Below, piece by piece: positions 34,100-47,489 of a stretch of DNA of 64,000 nucleotides; within the stretch, counting starts at the first letter, position 1, and every line of letters begins with the position of its first letter. The stretch lies in the NCBI GenBank assembly GCA_038496675.1, contig CM076652.1, positions 11,015,212 through 11,079,211 on the forward strand, given 5' to 3'. The notes under the pieces were generated by a model. It saw only the letters and a program-made list of their open reading frames with translations, was not told the DNA's origin and did no database searches. The position numbers and the translations under genes were made by a program. The stretch comes from Rachycentron canadum. Its lineage: Eukaryota > Chordata > Actinopteri > Carangiformes > Rachycentridae.

Positions 34100-37000
34100 A
34101 GTACTGTAAAATCTCCATCAAGCTATATACAACAGACGTCTTGTAAACCATTCCAAGGGTAGGTTTATATGAAACATTAAACACAGCTTGGCTAGCTTTT
34201 GGTCTCTATCTACCTGCACTTCAATGTGACCCCAGTTACATTAGGTAAACTGCTGATTCAAACAACAGACCTTTAACAGGCTATTGACAACAGTGGCAAC
34301 AACCCAGAGAACCTGAAAATAACAATTACTGATAACTCTCTGATGTAATGTAATTAAAAGATGCCTTGTGTCGGTTCTTGTTGTCTCAGTGATGATGATC
34401 ATTGACTGAGCGAATAATTGGCAGTATGAATGTTGGGAAGAATGTTTCATATCGACCATATGTATTAGTCAGTGATCTGAAATGAACACACTGTTAATTT
34501 ATTCTTATCCTGCAGCTCATGCCACCCAATATGTCAGTTGTAGGCCGTGACTATGTTATAATCACTTACTAAGCTAACACATTTTTTTCTCCTATAGCTA
34601 TCTGACAATTAGCTTACTCTACAGGTAAAACATGTTAAGGCCAATACAGGGGTGCAGCAGTGTTGTGCAATGACAAACTTAGAAAGGATTATGAAGGAAA
34701 AGGGTCACACAAGTCGAGAATGATTTATTACCCTTTGTCTCTCTTATTGTGGCACTGAAGACTGTGTGATGTATTATGTTTTATCCTCACTGAGAATTCC
34801 ATTGTCTTCTAATACGGACGACTCTGTGTGGGTCGTACGGGACGGCTCAAATGCTGTCAAGCTGTCCTTTATTTCACACATCAGCGGTCTCCCTGCCTTC
34901 AGTATTATACGTATGACATGAATGCTTTTTGGATGGTTGATATATTATAATACTCACAGAGTATTTTAAAGGCGCAGTGAACAATTGGCTGAACATGAAC
35001 TATGATTTACCTATTCTGATATCAAGAAAGAAGAATGTTATGCCATCAGGTCCTGCATCCTATCAGCATGCTCTAGAAAAAAATGCATCTGAGTCAGTTT
35101 TTATAGGAAAAGTGTATTAGGCTGAGATAAGAGATTGTAACACATCGTCTGTGTGGTGCTCTCTGGGGAAACACAATGAATAAATCACACTTTATTGAAT
35201 ATACCAGAGTTTATTTAAGACTGTGCTGTTGCTCAATATACAATTATAAAAGCTAAATTTGTTACTATGTGCTTTTTCTCAGATGCACGTTTTTACTGAC
35301 CTTCAAGCTGGGAAAAAAGTCAACAAGAGCGAAAAAGAAAAATGACCTCTGGTTCCCCTGACATTGGAAAGATTCCTCTTTTATCACCTTGTTTTTCCTA
35401 ATGTGCAAATGCAAAATGACTTGGCTGTCACTTCCCTTGCACTCTCTCTTTGTCCCCCTCTACACCCCTTCTTTCGCTGCCCCTTCTTTGTCCCTCCCAC
35501 TGCAGACACCTAATGCCCTCTTCCTCCACCTGGCGTCCTCAAACATACTTTTGCCCTTGGTCAGTGATGTTGCCACTCAGGATGCAGCTTATGTCAGAAA
35601 TGTAGTCTTCCACTTCCCCAACCACTGGTGTAACACCTCTGTATGGCAACAACATGCCATTATTGGTCTCTGGTCGACATGTGCACTTTCACAAGGCTGG
35701 CAAGGAACTCCACAGGGAGTTATCCACTCTGGATATGTGTGCCTTTTTTTTTTTTTGCATTCCCTGTAAATCCCCTGAGAAAAAAGCATTCACACTGAAC
35801 ACAAAACTGAGGGCTGGTCACACCTCATTAATCAACCAGGAATCCTTGGTTTTTGAGGCCATACACCTGTATCCTTTGTAACAACTTCCACAAATCTATC
35901 AACACATACGGGTGACACAAGGGCACATCTGTCTGATATGTGTATACTCCAGTGTGTGTGTGTAGGAAGAAAGTCAGGCAGGCATGATTTAACCACAGCT
36001 TCCATATTCCTGTCCTTCCTCATGTTCTCCTTGTGTCTACTGTCCAGGTCAGCCCAGATTTATAATTGGGTCCAGAGTGGGAGACTGGGTACATGGTAAT
36101 GGGACATCCCCATCACACGCACACACACACACTCACATACAACCCCACCTTCACCTATCATCCATTCTCTCCCTTCAAGGCTAAACACAACCTTTCTCTG
36201 TGTGTATATGAGTCCTTTGAACCTATTAAGAGGAAAGTTAATGCCCCATTATGCTCACCAGTGCAACTGCCTATTAACTATAACACATGATAAATTGAAC
36301 TCTGACCACACCTTGACTGAGAGCTTGTTTCAATGCTCCTGCTGTTGTTTCATGTTTGGTTTGCAATGACACCATCCATACAAGCATCTTGTAACCTGGC
36401 CTGTGTGTAGGTGCATGGTCCTGCCACTGCCATAACCAGGAGTCTGCAGACAGCAGAATCTGTCTGAGTGTGCGCATTCAGGTGAGGTGGCACTTCAAAC
36501 AGGCCAGCGTGGGAGTGTGCGTGTGTGTATGTGTGCGTGTGCTTTCCTCTCTGTTTCCCTCTGTGCGTTTGTGCTTCGGTGTGACTGAATTATTAATACT
36601 TGACAAATGACAGCCATTTTAAACAGGACCCTCCACTCGACATCGATTAAATATAAACAATGCGCATGTATGAGCAAATGTATTTCTACCACTGCCACAG
36701 GAGCTGCAAGCCGCATTTAGCTTGGGAGAGTAGGGCAGAGATTGCTGCTGATGGCTGGGGTGAAATTTATAGCGCCAGACAGTCACTTGGTATGCAGGAA
36801 AGGGACAGGCAAGACATAATTGTTCCATCATCATCTTCTCAGAGATATGCTTTTATTTGTAGGATTTTTTTTTTTTTTTTTTGTTGACGTGTGTTTCTGT
36901 GTGTATTTCTGTGTGTTTGTGAGGGACAAAGAGAGGAAAGTGGCAGCGAAGGGGGGGGGGGGGGGGGGTACAGGAATATAGAGAATATAAGAGTGGAAAT

Positions 37001-37490
37001 TTGTGTTTGCAAAAGAAAGGAATGAAGTGGCAAGACTGAGTGAAAATGGAATACAGAGTATATGACAGCATCTTGTGTGTGGATGTATGCGTGTGTCCAT
37101 GCGTTCACCTGTCCACGTTCACCTGGGGGGGGGGGGTGCTGAGAATGAGATCAAAGGCAAACAACTTTATTGGCAGTCTCCATAATTCAGCAGCTATACC
37201 AGGGGTCATAGTCTTTCCTTTGAGGTTGAGCTGCAGAGATGAATCTTTAATGCACTCCTGCCTGGGAATAATGGATGGCACGGGCCAGCTACTACCTAGC
37301 CCTGCTGCAGGAGCTGAGGAGTGTGGGGAGGAATGAATGTGGGCGAGGAGGGGAGAGTAGGTATGGAGGACATGTATGTAGGGTGGACAGAGATGGAAAC
37401 AAACAAAGCAAATGATGTGCACGAGAGAAAGTGTGAGAGTGTGGATTTGTGCTTAGTATCTTAAAGAATGTCAGTTTATCTCATGTCTCA
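34100..37490. other. intergenic DNA with simple sequence
   Basis: Contains AC repeats at about 36116-36132, GT-rich DNA at about 36510-36540, poly-T (about 36866-36882) and poly-G tracts. ORFs here read through simple repeats. No gene recognised. Confidence 0.55.
36951..36968 (+). repeat. 18-nt poly-G tract
   Basis: Eighteen consecutive G, with a second G run near 37124-37136. Such tracts can form G-quadruplexes and are error-prone in assemblies. Confidence 0.95.
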
Positions 37491-37494
37491 GTTG

Positions 37495-37496
<2 letters not shown>

Positions 37497-37552
<56 letters not shown>
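37497..37552. repeat. (TA)28 microsatellite
   Basis: A perfect 56-nt TA array. Self-complementary and cruciform-prone, so its length in the assembly may be unreliable. Confidence 0.98.
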
Positions 37553-37555
<3 letters not shown>

Positions 37556-37691
37556 TGAATTTCCCTAGATGATAGTCTTTTCACAGCTGCATAGCTCCGA
37601 AGAGTCCTTAGGGTAGGGGAATGATTGAGCTGCACCACCCTTCCTACTGTGACCCACAAAATCCTCTCTGCCCCCTGTGGTCCCCTCACAG

Positions 37692-37823
37692 TCCCGCCCC
37701 GGTTCACCTGCTCTTCCCGCACCTGGAGTGGAACGGCAGGCTCACTGGCAAACTACCTCTGTCCACCTGGAGGACTCTTCTGGACCTCCCAGAGGACGGT
37801 GAACAAAGCTACGGAAACAGCAG
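37692..37823 (+). CDS. weak exon-like GC-rich block, unknown
   Basis: A CCTCACAG acceptor-like site and an ACAGCAG|GTAATA donor bound 132 nt with two open frames. One reads HLLFPHLEWNGRLTGKLPL, then STWRTLLDLPEDGEQSYGNS. The composition is more gene-like than its surroundings, but no family is recognised and no neighbouring exon was found. High GC alone may explain the openness. Confidence 0.2.
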
Positions 37824-37829
37824 GTAATA

Positions 37830-38434
37830 CAGGACCATGGGTTTTGTGACTTTGCAGAGCAGAACAAGGCTAGTGATGCTAGCTAATGTCACAGAAAAGG
37901 ATCCTTGTTACTGCTTTTTACTTCTGTTTCATGAATTGCAGGTCGACCTCTACTAGCTATAGATGTTCTTACATATCAATTCAGAAAGGTGATCTCTGCA
38001 TTCTTAAACATTGTCAGTGTCTCCATGAAGCAAGTAAAAAAAATGAGCCCAAACAATCATCTACTATAGAAATAGGAAAAGCTGATGTTTATGTTGCGTT
38101 ACCCATATGTTATCTTCCTTATATGCTTCTCTGTACCCATAAACAGGTCATCTCTAAGTTTAAGCACCCCATGTTTATATCCCTGACGGCCCGGATGAGC
38201 TTTAGTCCTTCTGATGTTTAGAGTGCTGTCAGAGTGGTGTCACGCACTGCACTAACATGCTAACATACTGCATAGTTGTGCCTGAGGGGACGGAAGAGAA
38301 ACTATCACAGTGCGAAAGCTAGAGTTTGTATTTTCTTCTCAGTGAACTAGTTTGTAGGTATATTGCATTAAATCATTACACACAGTGCAGCTTATTTACT
38401 AAAAGTAATGTATTAAAAGGGAAATGTTATATTA

Positions 38435-38468
<34 letters not shown>

Positions 38469-39030
38469 TCATACAGTGTTGTGAAACTGGGTCACCCGCA
38501 ACCGGAATGTGGAGCCGGCTCGTCTGAGCCGAAATGAGGTATAAAATACAAACAAATGAGCTTGCGATGCAATAAACTGAGCATCACACATATTGCCCCA
38601 GCCCCTTCCCTGTCTTGCACACACATACAGCCACGAGCACACACTTCACATTTCAGCTTGCACAAGATTACATCTCAGCGTCTTAGTCAATCAAAACCTC
38701 CCATTCCCTCCCTCATCTCGATCTCTAACCCAGCGCAGGATGGAGGCGGGGGTGAGGGTGGGGAGGGTGTGGTGGGAGGAGGAGTAACAGGTTTTGGGGG
38801 TGGTGACAAAGAAAGAGAAGGAAAAGGAAAGAGAAGGAGTTGAAAAAAAAAACAATAAAAAGAATAAAACATTTACTCATAACTTGACAAGGGAGAGAGT
38901 GAGGCAGAGGGAGAGAGAGGGAGACTGAGACCCTTACCCCCTGCTGTAGATCAACATATATCACACATTCGCTGTGTGTGTGTGAAAGCAGGCAGCTGCA
39001 TGGCAGCAGAATGCTCAGAATAGTGTAGGA
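37830..39030. other. intergenic DNA, purine-rich simple sequence
   Basis: Includes (AG)15 and G/A-rich low-complexity DNA from about 38735 to 38935. The ORFs on both strands there are repeat-driven. Confidence 0.6.
38437..38466. repeat. (AG)15 microsatellite
   Basis: A perfect 30-nt AG array. Confidence 0.97.
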
Positions 39031-39049
39031 AAGTTCATTATGGAATGAC

Positions 39050-39245
39050 ATTGACTCAGGCTGATTTGCTGAGACGAATCAGATTGCAAAATGAGACATA
39101 TGCATTTTTTTCCCCCTCCTCTCCATTCCCGTTCCCTGGCGTGCAATGAAATATTAACTTGTCCTGTATGGCAGCCCCTTAAATTGCATGCGCGGCTCAC
39201 ACAAAGGGCCTAGCAAATGTGCCATTACCTTGTTTTAATCTGAAC
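39050..39245. promoter_or_regulatory. possible conserved non-coding element
   Basis: An ordered block with ATATGCAT, TTAAATTGCATGCGCGGC and AATATTAAC cores. It is interrupted only by a short T/C run and has no ORF with splice sites. Texture-based suggestion only. Confidence 0.2.
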
Positions 39246-39779
39246 CATTTTCTCGGCTGCCTGCCTGCTCTTGCCCACCAAGAGGACAGATTGTTGATCT
39301 GAGGGTTTGAAATAGGGAACATAAAGACAATCCTATTCCAGAGACTTAAATTCCACTCTCACCTCAATTTAAGGACACCCACCAACTGATGAAGATCACG
39401 TCTTTCATCAAAATGAGCAGCAAAATCTGGGAGATGAGCTGTCAATGGGTACGCAGTGACATGAGGATCTTTACTCTGTGAGGCTTGGCTCACAACATCC
39501 CAGTGGTGATTGGTTAAGATGTAGATGGTTGTTGAACATATCACTGCTGAGATCACATTGATGAATGAAAGCTGCAGTTAATCTGCATGTGACATTTCTT
39601 TTGCTTTGCTGCTTCACATATCCATCCACACTGAGCTCGACAACACAATACACTATCAGCTCTCCCAAGAACATTAAGTTCCTGAAAATAAAATCCTAAG
39701 GACCAATATTGTTTTTTGCTCAGTATCGCACGTTTACCCTCGCTCAGATATGGCCCATACGGGCATGCTACATTTTAGT

Positions 39780-39910
39780 CACCATGGTAACAGTGACAAC
39801 CACATGGTTCAGGTTGTAGAGCTGTCACTGCGTGGTCAGGTTAAGGCACAAAAACAGATTGGTTAGGTTTGAGAAAAGCTCATGGTTTGGATTAAATACT
39901 TCATCAAGGC
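39780..39910. mobile_element. fragment of a common fish repeat
   Basis: The phrases GGTTAAGGCACAAAAACAGA, TTGGTTAGGTTTGAGAAAAG and CTCATGGTTTGGATTAAAT match a very common teleost repeat ('ttaggcacaaaaaccacttggttagg' type, from memory). Confidence 0.55.
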
Positions 39911-39919
39911 CAGAGGACC

Positions 39920-42900
39920 TTTATTGTCATGATTGCAATAGTCAGCACTTGGTTAAGGTTGTGCCACAGTCACAGATAAAAGACACAACACGTGTGTTGA
40001 AGTCCATCCTTGCAACAACTTTGTTGCTGTTTATACTGACTATTAATTGTCGCCAAACTATAAAGTGTAACTGTTTTGCAGTCGACCTTTGGGGTCATTT
40101 CTTTTAGGGAGTTCAAGTCCTTTATTAGTTACAATCACATTATTATAAGTTCCCACATGGCAACAATGATAGACTGTAATTAAGAGGATTTCAGTACCTC
40201 TGCACCTTTTCTCCACTCTTACTCCTTTTCTTTTCTTCACCTTGCTTTTACAGTGGCCATTCTTCTCAGGAATGAGGCTTCTACTACAATGAAAATGGAA
40301 TTCAATAAAACTTTCATAAATAAAGCACTTTCATTGTCATATTGCTTAAGCAGTTTTGTAGAACCAATTCTGTTTCCCTAATTGTTTCAAACAAGTCAGG
40401 TAATTTCCTAGCAATCTAACTTTACTATGTTCTTATTATCTTAACTATGGTACTACTACCACACCTCTGGTTCTCCTTCTAATGTGTCTCTCAGGGATTT
40501 TGTTAGAGTCTAATTAGCCATGTTGATGGATTGTATAGACCGTGTGCTATGCTCTTTACGCAGGGTGGTGGGCTGTGGGCTGTGAGAGTCTCAAGAGTCT
40601 ATGTTAACGCAGTAGTTCTCTTTTGGAGAGTGCTAGCCATTAGCAGGCCTCTCACCCATCCAACACAGGGGATTATGGGAATAAAGGAACGAGACTATGT
40701 GACCTTGGCCTCACACAGCCACCCCACCATCAGTGCATCACACTGGGGTTGTGTGTTTGTCTGCAGCGCTGTGTGTTATTTTTGTGATGCGTGTGTGTGT
40801 TTATGTTGGGAATGCATGTGCTGTTCTCTCAGCTTTAAGAAAAAAAATACAGACTGCAGGATTCGCACATAAACACCTTCTGCAAGGGCAGCCCTTACAG
40901 CGCAGACCACCAAATTCTCTGAGACCCGTGTACTGTCTTTGGCAACCCATCAAACAGGAGAACAACTGAGATCTGAAAATTATATGAAAGCTCACCTCGC
41001 TGCACACTGAGACACTGACATTCTCCACAGGATGAGCTGAAGTTTCAAGAGAGATGATACAGGGAATGGGGAATTGCACCTCAGACTACCCGGCAGGAAG
41101 TCGCATTCTGGCTTTTGATCTGTCTCTATCAACCTATCAATTAACATTGAAACAATCCCGTGGAACCCGACAGCCTTGCAGGAGCTCAAAAGCGCTCAAA
41201 CCCTCACTCTAATGTTACCTTGTGAAAACACTCCATGCTGACAACGGGTTGCGTGCTGGAAAACAGACAAGAAGTAAAATGAATGCCTGTTTTTTTTTTT
41301 TTTTTTCCGATTGATGTATCCTACCAGCTGCTGGATAATGTGACCTGGCAGCAGATGATTTCTGTCACAACTGATCTGTTGCTCAGAGCCCTCACACGTT
41401 GTTGCCAGCAACTCTGTTTAAGGTGAACGCTATACAGCCATCACCTGCGGAGATGAAGCACATCATTTACAAAGCATTTAGTTCTTTCCCTTTGCTACAA
41501 TCCCGGCCCATCCCCCCACTGCTACTGTTCCATTTCTATCTCGCTTTCAGAATTATGTTTGTCTTTCATATCGTTTCTCATAGCACACTACACCACGCTA
41601 GCGCCATCAAATGCGTGCCCAAATGCAGATGCTGACATGCAAATATCACGGTGCCTGGTGCTGATGGTGGTTGCACTGATAACCAGCAGAGGGAAACAAA
41701 GCGCTACCGTTTCCCCCGGTGCAGCTGCTGTCATGGTGGCCCTCGTGCTCTTGTCATGCATGCAACAAGCATACCATTCAAGGTCCCTTGTCGTCCTCAA
41801 CCCACAAAGATGCATTTTGAGAGCTTGTTAATGATTTTAAGCAAAATTGGCTGCAACCAACAGAGTGTTTGAAATCAAAAGTACCGTTTGATTTGCTTAA
41901 TATTCTCCATATAAGGATAAAATGGTGTTTTGTCAGACAATATTAAAGAGGTCTTACTCACTGTATTATGCAACACAGCAGTTGAAAACTACAGATTATG
42001 TTGAGGGGAGCCTGCACTCCCTATCATTCACTCCTGCCCAGTAAGCAGTATGGAGGTACAGGTGATCAGTCTCCAGTCCAAAAGCTTATTCTGCAATGCA
42101 TTTAGAATGAATCAGACCAGAACGTGTGAGATGGAGAGACCCATTTATTCTAGTTATCTACACAATAGTAGAAAAAGATTTTTCTTTCACCCTTATCATT
42201 TTCCTCCAAAATTTCTTCTTTTCTTATTCAACTCACTGGATGTACTTTGCGAGTTAACGGAAAAGGAACATTGTGTGTTGAAATGTCTTGACCCGTGACC
42301 TTGTGATTGGGCAGTATTAGAGCAAGAGGAAGAGGAAGCTTGGTGAATGCTCCCTCTGTCACTGGCTTCATTTAAATAGCGCACATCATCGGAATGCATT
42401 ATTCATACAATCAACTTGCTAATCATCTCTTACGGAACATCATCTAGGGAATGGCTATTTTTACTTTGCTCATTTTGATGCCTTGTTTTCATTCACTTCC
42501 AGCTGAGCAGAGAGTGCCAATAATAACAATTAGGTAGACGCACAGAAAGTAATAGGTGATATGAACATCAAGGAAGAGGACAAAATAATAGCATCTGATT
42601 CTAATAGAAAGCAATACAGAGCAACAATGCCTACTCCCCGTGAAAAAAAAAAACACACCAATGAGTTGAACGCTGAAAGCTTATTAAAAGTAATACCTAT
42701 CACATAGCTGTTAAGTGTCTTCTTTATTGCGTCCACCCTGTAAGTACAGACACCCTTATTCATTTGATGTTTATCCCATCTGGCTCAGCGGTGAGGAGCG
42801 GAATGTAAAATACCATCTAGACCCAAATTTCAGAGAAAGCCACAGTACTTTGCACCTAAAACCCCAAGAAAGAGAAGCGAAGAGTTTCACGAGGTGAACT

Positions 42901-44310
42901 AATACGTTACGACAGGTGCCAATGTCCATCATATCACCATGTTGATATACATGCTGCTGCTGTAAGCCAACATGTCAGGCCCAGGCTTCCATTGCTACCC
43001 CTGTACAGCTGACCAATCACTCAACATTGATGGTTTAAAACAGCTTTTTAAGCAGGACAGACAGTTACAAATACATACAGTACACTGTTTAAACTCGTAA
43101 CGGTTATTTGATAATGGCAACATCAAAGCTGTGCTCGGTGTCATTCCAAACAGATTTGAAATGATCAAGGTGCATCTGCTTGGACTATGTTCAAAACAGA
43201 ATCTACACAAACACACATCTTATAGCCTTCACAACTTGACAGGACATGCTGTAGCTCAAGGATCCCGATGAAGCGGTTGGAACAAACGCAGCGCACTTGT
43301 TGACAAAGTAGAAGTCAAACACGCAGTAATACTGACAAACTCTTTCTTAGTCCTGATTGTCTTTAATCATTTATTTCTGAATTGTTATTTCTTCATTCCA
43401 TTTGTTTCTCTATGGTTGGTGCCAGAAGGTGGAATACTCATTAAATCTCACTGATGGGTGAAGATGCTGGGTTTATGCTATTTTGCATTTCATACTTGTT
43501 TGATGTTTTCATTTCTACTTGCTGGCTGTGTTTTTTTTTTGTTTTTTTTTTTACTTTCTGATTTTCTTATTCGTATTTTTTTTCGTAGGCAAAAGATTCA
43601 TATGAAGGCTTAAAACAGGCTCTGTGCGGGACAGATAGCAGAAAGGAATTAACAGCCATTTCACGCTAGCACCTCGGTGGCCGAGCAGGGCACTAGGAGA
43701 GGGGAAGCAGCTTGGGTGCTGCCAGGGCACTGACGGCCCCCGAGACACTCTGTAATTGTACTGCTCTGAAGAGCAGGTAGGTGTGCAAATTACCAAATGT
43801 GCCGTGTAAGCCCATTTCAGCCAGCTCAATCATCGTCAAGCATTTCCAAGTTTCATTTCTGGTTCATTTCTGGATTCCTTAGTGTCATGAATGCAGCGGA
43901 ATTTTTTTCTATCTGTTAAGATTAAAATACTACAGAGATTAAATGTAAGATGTGCCCCGACTCTCTCCCCAGAGAACATTTCCTTTTTAAAATACAAATT
44001 AAATCACTTCATCAATTACATTAGTCAACTTCCTTGGAGCAAAGGAAATTCTATATTTAACTATTGTACATATACAGTGAGTGTTATGTTTATGTTCATA
44101 ATTCATTTTTAGAGTTTACTCTATACAAGAAAGTATATACATATAAATTATGTAATGTTATGACTACTTATTGTAAGTCAATGGAAAGATTTCCTTGAAT
44201 TTTGATCAGCATTATATTTCTCTCACATTACAAACCATCTTGTATTTCACTTTGCCCCTCTGACCAACTTTTTAGCGACAATATTTCCTTCCCTTTGATA
44301 TATTGCCTTT
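39920..44310. other. intergenic DNA
   Basis: No gene recognised. The part at about 42330-42540 (TTTAAATAGCGCACATCATC, GCATTATTCATACAATC, AACAATTAGG) is ordered and homeobox-site-rich, and may be regulatory. A poly-T run lies at about 41290-41306. Confidence 0.5.
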
Positions 44311-44323
44311 ATATAAGAAAGTG

Positions 44324-45120
44324 TCAAACCTGCAGGAATGTGAAGGATTGCAGGGCGACCTGGGAGCGCCTCAGGGTGGGCAAAAAATACCAGCTGATGT
44401 CACTCGGGCTTCCGCTAACAGAGCGGCAGCCACTGTTGGTGGCGTCAGGGTTGGGGACCAGAGACAGAACAAAGGAAGCACTGACCCCTGAGTCGGTGAC
44501 ATTAAAGTGGCACTGCAAAACAGGGTAGACGATACACAGAGTAGGCTTGGCGCTGTGCACTGTGATTTCTATCTGGCCTCTCCAAGCATTCGCTGTCATC
44601 CACAGGCCACTTGTGGGGCAGGTGCCAGTACTTCCAGGGCACAGGTCCTGTGAGCTGTCTGGTATGAGGAGAAATGCTGACTGAGCAAGAGTTGGAGGTG
44701 AACAGTTTACGCCACTGACCTGGAACACTGGAACAATACCAAAGTCCTTACACAAGGTGAGCTTTTTGAGAATACATTTCTGTATTCGCCACACTCAGGT
44801 TGTGTACTATTGACAGACACATCAACCAAATTAAAGTAAAATATAGTCTAGTAAACATACAGCTACTGTATGAATTTTCTTGCCTGGCTTGGCTTGTGTG
44901 CAAATGGAGGAATACACCATGACTCCCCAGCAGTTACTCAGAGATGGGGGGCTAAAAAGACTGACATGGCCAGTAAAAATTGTATGGATTTTTTGACAGT
45001 TCACCAGCCCACAGATGCAGTGGCCCACCAGGATTTATCCTGGCGTGACCGATGGCCAGACCGACACCTCATCTGCCATCTCCACATGTCCAGGGGCATA
45101 GGCATTAAGCTGATGTCTTA
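44324..45120. other. GC-richer block with long open frames, unassigned
   Basis: A 156-codon open frame runs on the minus strand (44794-44324) and other frames are open on the plus strand across the same DNA. The minus translation (LQCHFNVTDSGVSASFVLSL, DATNSGCRSVSGSP) has no domain I recognise and begins at no convincing ATG. It could be old transposon coding DNA or simply stop-poor sequence. Confidence 0.25.
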
Positions 45121-45129
45121 ATACTAATA

Positions 45130-47050
45130 TCCAGTACTAGCATTCTGTCCATTCTGTGGATTCAAGTTTGGCTTAATTGAAAAATCTGTTTCAATCTTTG
45201 CCCAAAATTTTAAGACATCTAGGATTTGGGCTCTGGCTTGACATGCAGCAGGTTTTGAAAGCTGACACAAGTTTCTGTGTCTATTTTATATTTTCACCCT
45301 CTTCACCTTTTATGGCAATTGAGATGACATAATATTTGGCAACACTGTACAAATGATTTGCATTGTAATAATTCTACATAAGTGTCAATAAAACAAATTT
45401 GACCAAATATATAAACAAACATATGGCAAATTAAATGTTTCTGATGAAAAGGATTTAACGTCACCAAATTATGTTTAGCATTTTTTCAGTAGTTGTCCCC
45501 CCCCCCGAAGATTTTCTCCTTTATGGGTTGGATATTCCTCATTTTCTTCATCCTATTTTTCATCTATAAACCTGTCACAGTAAGACATTACAATAGAATT
45601 ACTGTGTCAAGTCATGTTGCTTTGATGGCTGAACAAATGCCTTGGTAATGACAACAAAGGATAGGAACCAAAATGAGAGAAAAAACAAAAAAACACACAC
45701 TTACCCCAGTGGCCACATTCAGCCACATTCTGTGGCTTTGAGTGTCACTCAAATGATGCTCTGTTTGGAGCGCTGCGGTGGCCACCAGCATCTATGGCGA
45801 GGAGCGCACCTCAACTGTAAAATTGGGCAGGCGTGTTGACCCACGAGCTTCCGCTGTGGCCTTTGCTCCTCAGTATTCATCCACCCAACCAGATCAGAAG
45901 CAACACCGTCTCCTCCACTCATCTCACAGCAGAGAGCCTCTCTGCACATTTCACTCAAGTGCTCGTGGTCCACAGTGCAGCGATAAGACAACCTGTTGAC
46001 GTGTGGCACCTAACTCCTCGTGTCATGGTCTGGAGTGTTTTTCATTCTGTGCCTGTCACTGTGGTGGGTGGCCAGTTGCTACACTTGATTAATTCTCTGA
46101 GCAGACAGAGATACTTCTGCAGTGTTGAAAAGAAAATGGAAAAAGAAAAATTGCTGAAATTCACCAACATCCAGTAGGTGATTTGAGAGGAGGGAGTGGG
46201 GGTGGTGGGTGGTTCCATCTGCCTTTTTTTTTTTTTTTTAAGCAAAATGACCAAAATCCAACCCCTTCTTTGTTGAGCTGCAATTGTGCCTTTTCTTCTA
46301 CCTTCTTTCAGTCAACTTGCAGCTATAATATTCTCTTAATTGTAAATACTATACTATGTGTAGCCTATATCCTCTATACAGTATTGTTACCCTCATGATA
46401 AAAGTGACAAGTATCAATACGTGGTTGTGGAACTGCTGCCTATACTATTCTGATGATATTCCTTGAATATTTTTATGATCATTCAGTAGTGTCCATGCTG
46501 CAAATGACAGCAATTACAGTAGGGAGAGAAGGAAGATAATGGTTAAGGCGACCTGCAACAATGTCATTCGGGAGGCGTGCATAGGTGTGTGTGCTGCTTA
46601 GTGGTGCGGGGTGTGCTTCAATTAGGCCACTCACCCCCGCTGAAAAATAACAAATCACCTACTGTTATCAGCAATCTATGTAACAGAATTATTTCAGCAG
46701 ATAGGCTAGTCTGGCTCTACTTTGACTCATCACCCGAGCACAAAGTAATGAATGTGAACACGTGGGCCACTGTAGACGGACCACTGGACACAGAGGCTAA
46801 AGATGAAAAGCCAGTTCTACTCTCAGCTGCGTTGTCTGAGAAATCCTGGAGAGATTTTTACATTTTGCTATTTCATGGCTCCCTATGCTCGTGCAACACA
46901 CTTAGTTTTCTCTACTGCCATTAATTGCTCTATAGGAATACAATGAAGTCCTTACAAATGAAAAAACACAAACACAAGACAGCAGGCATTTAGGACTTCA
47001 TCCCTCATCCACCGAGGGAGCAAAATCAACCAGGCTCTTATCTAAATGTT
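45130..47050. other. intergenic DNA
   Basis: Open frames overlap at 45749-46177 on both strands, and none shows motifs. A poly-C run sits at about 45499-45506 and a poly-T run at about 46223-46239. Confidence 0.5.
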
Positions 47051-47059
47051 GACATTTGA

Positions 47060-47480
47060 ACTTGAGAGTAATATCTTGAGGAATTACGGGTTTAAGCCTC
47101 CCCTAATGGTCGAGCCGATGGATCGAAATCAGCAGTCATGCTGTAGCAGCAGAACCGCTGCCCCTGGAAACACAGAGAAGTGGAGAGGCTTGATGAATAA
47201 TATATCCAAAAGGGAAGGCGATATGACAGCAGGAAATTAAACACACTAATACTGGGAACGGAGGACAGGGCGATCAGGACTTAATTAAAGACTTTGAGGA
47301 GTAGAGGGCATGATTTAAGGCCAGAGACATACTACTTTCCTGCTGACATCAACGATGAGCTAAGGATTATGGGACATGGCAACTGGGTGTGTTTCGAGAG
47401 ACCTTGTGCCCTCTTATGACTCTCATAATGAGCTGCTATTTCTGCTGTGGGATAATTACCACCCTCCGCATTTTAACATG
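47060..47480. promoter_or_regulatory. possible conserved non-coding element
   Basis: An ordered, repeat-free block with ACTTAATTAAAG, GGATAATTACC and GATGAATAATAT homeodomain-type cores and balanced base composition. Texture-based suggestion only. Confidence 0.2.
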
Positions 47481-47489
47481 ATGTAAAAG

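Noticed and set aside
45749..46177. Overlapping frames on both strands, first suspected to be a transposase
   Set aside because: No DDE, RT or integrase motif could be found in any frame.
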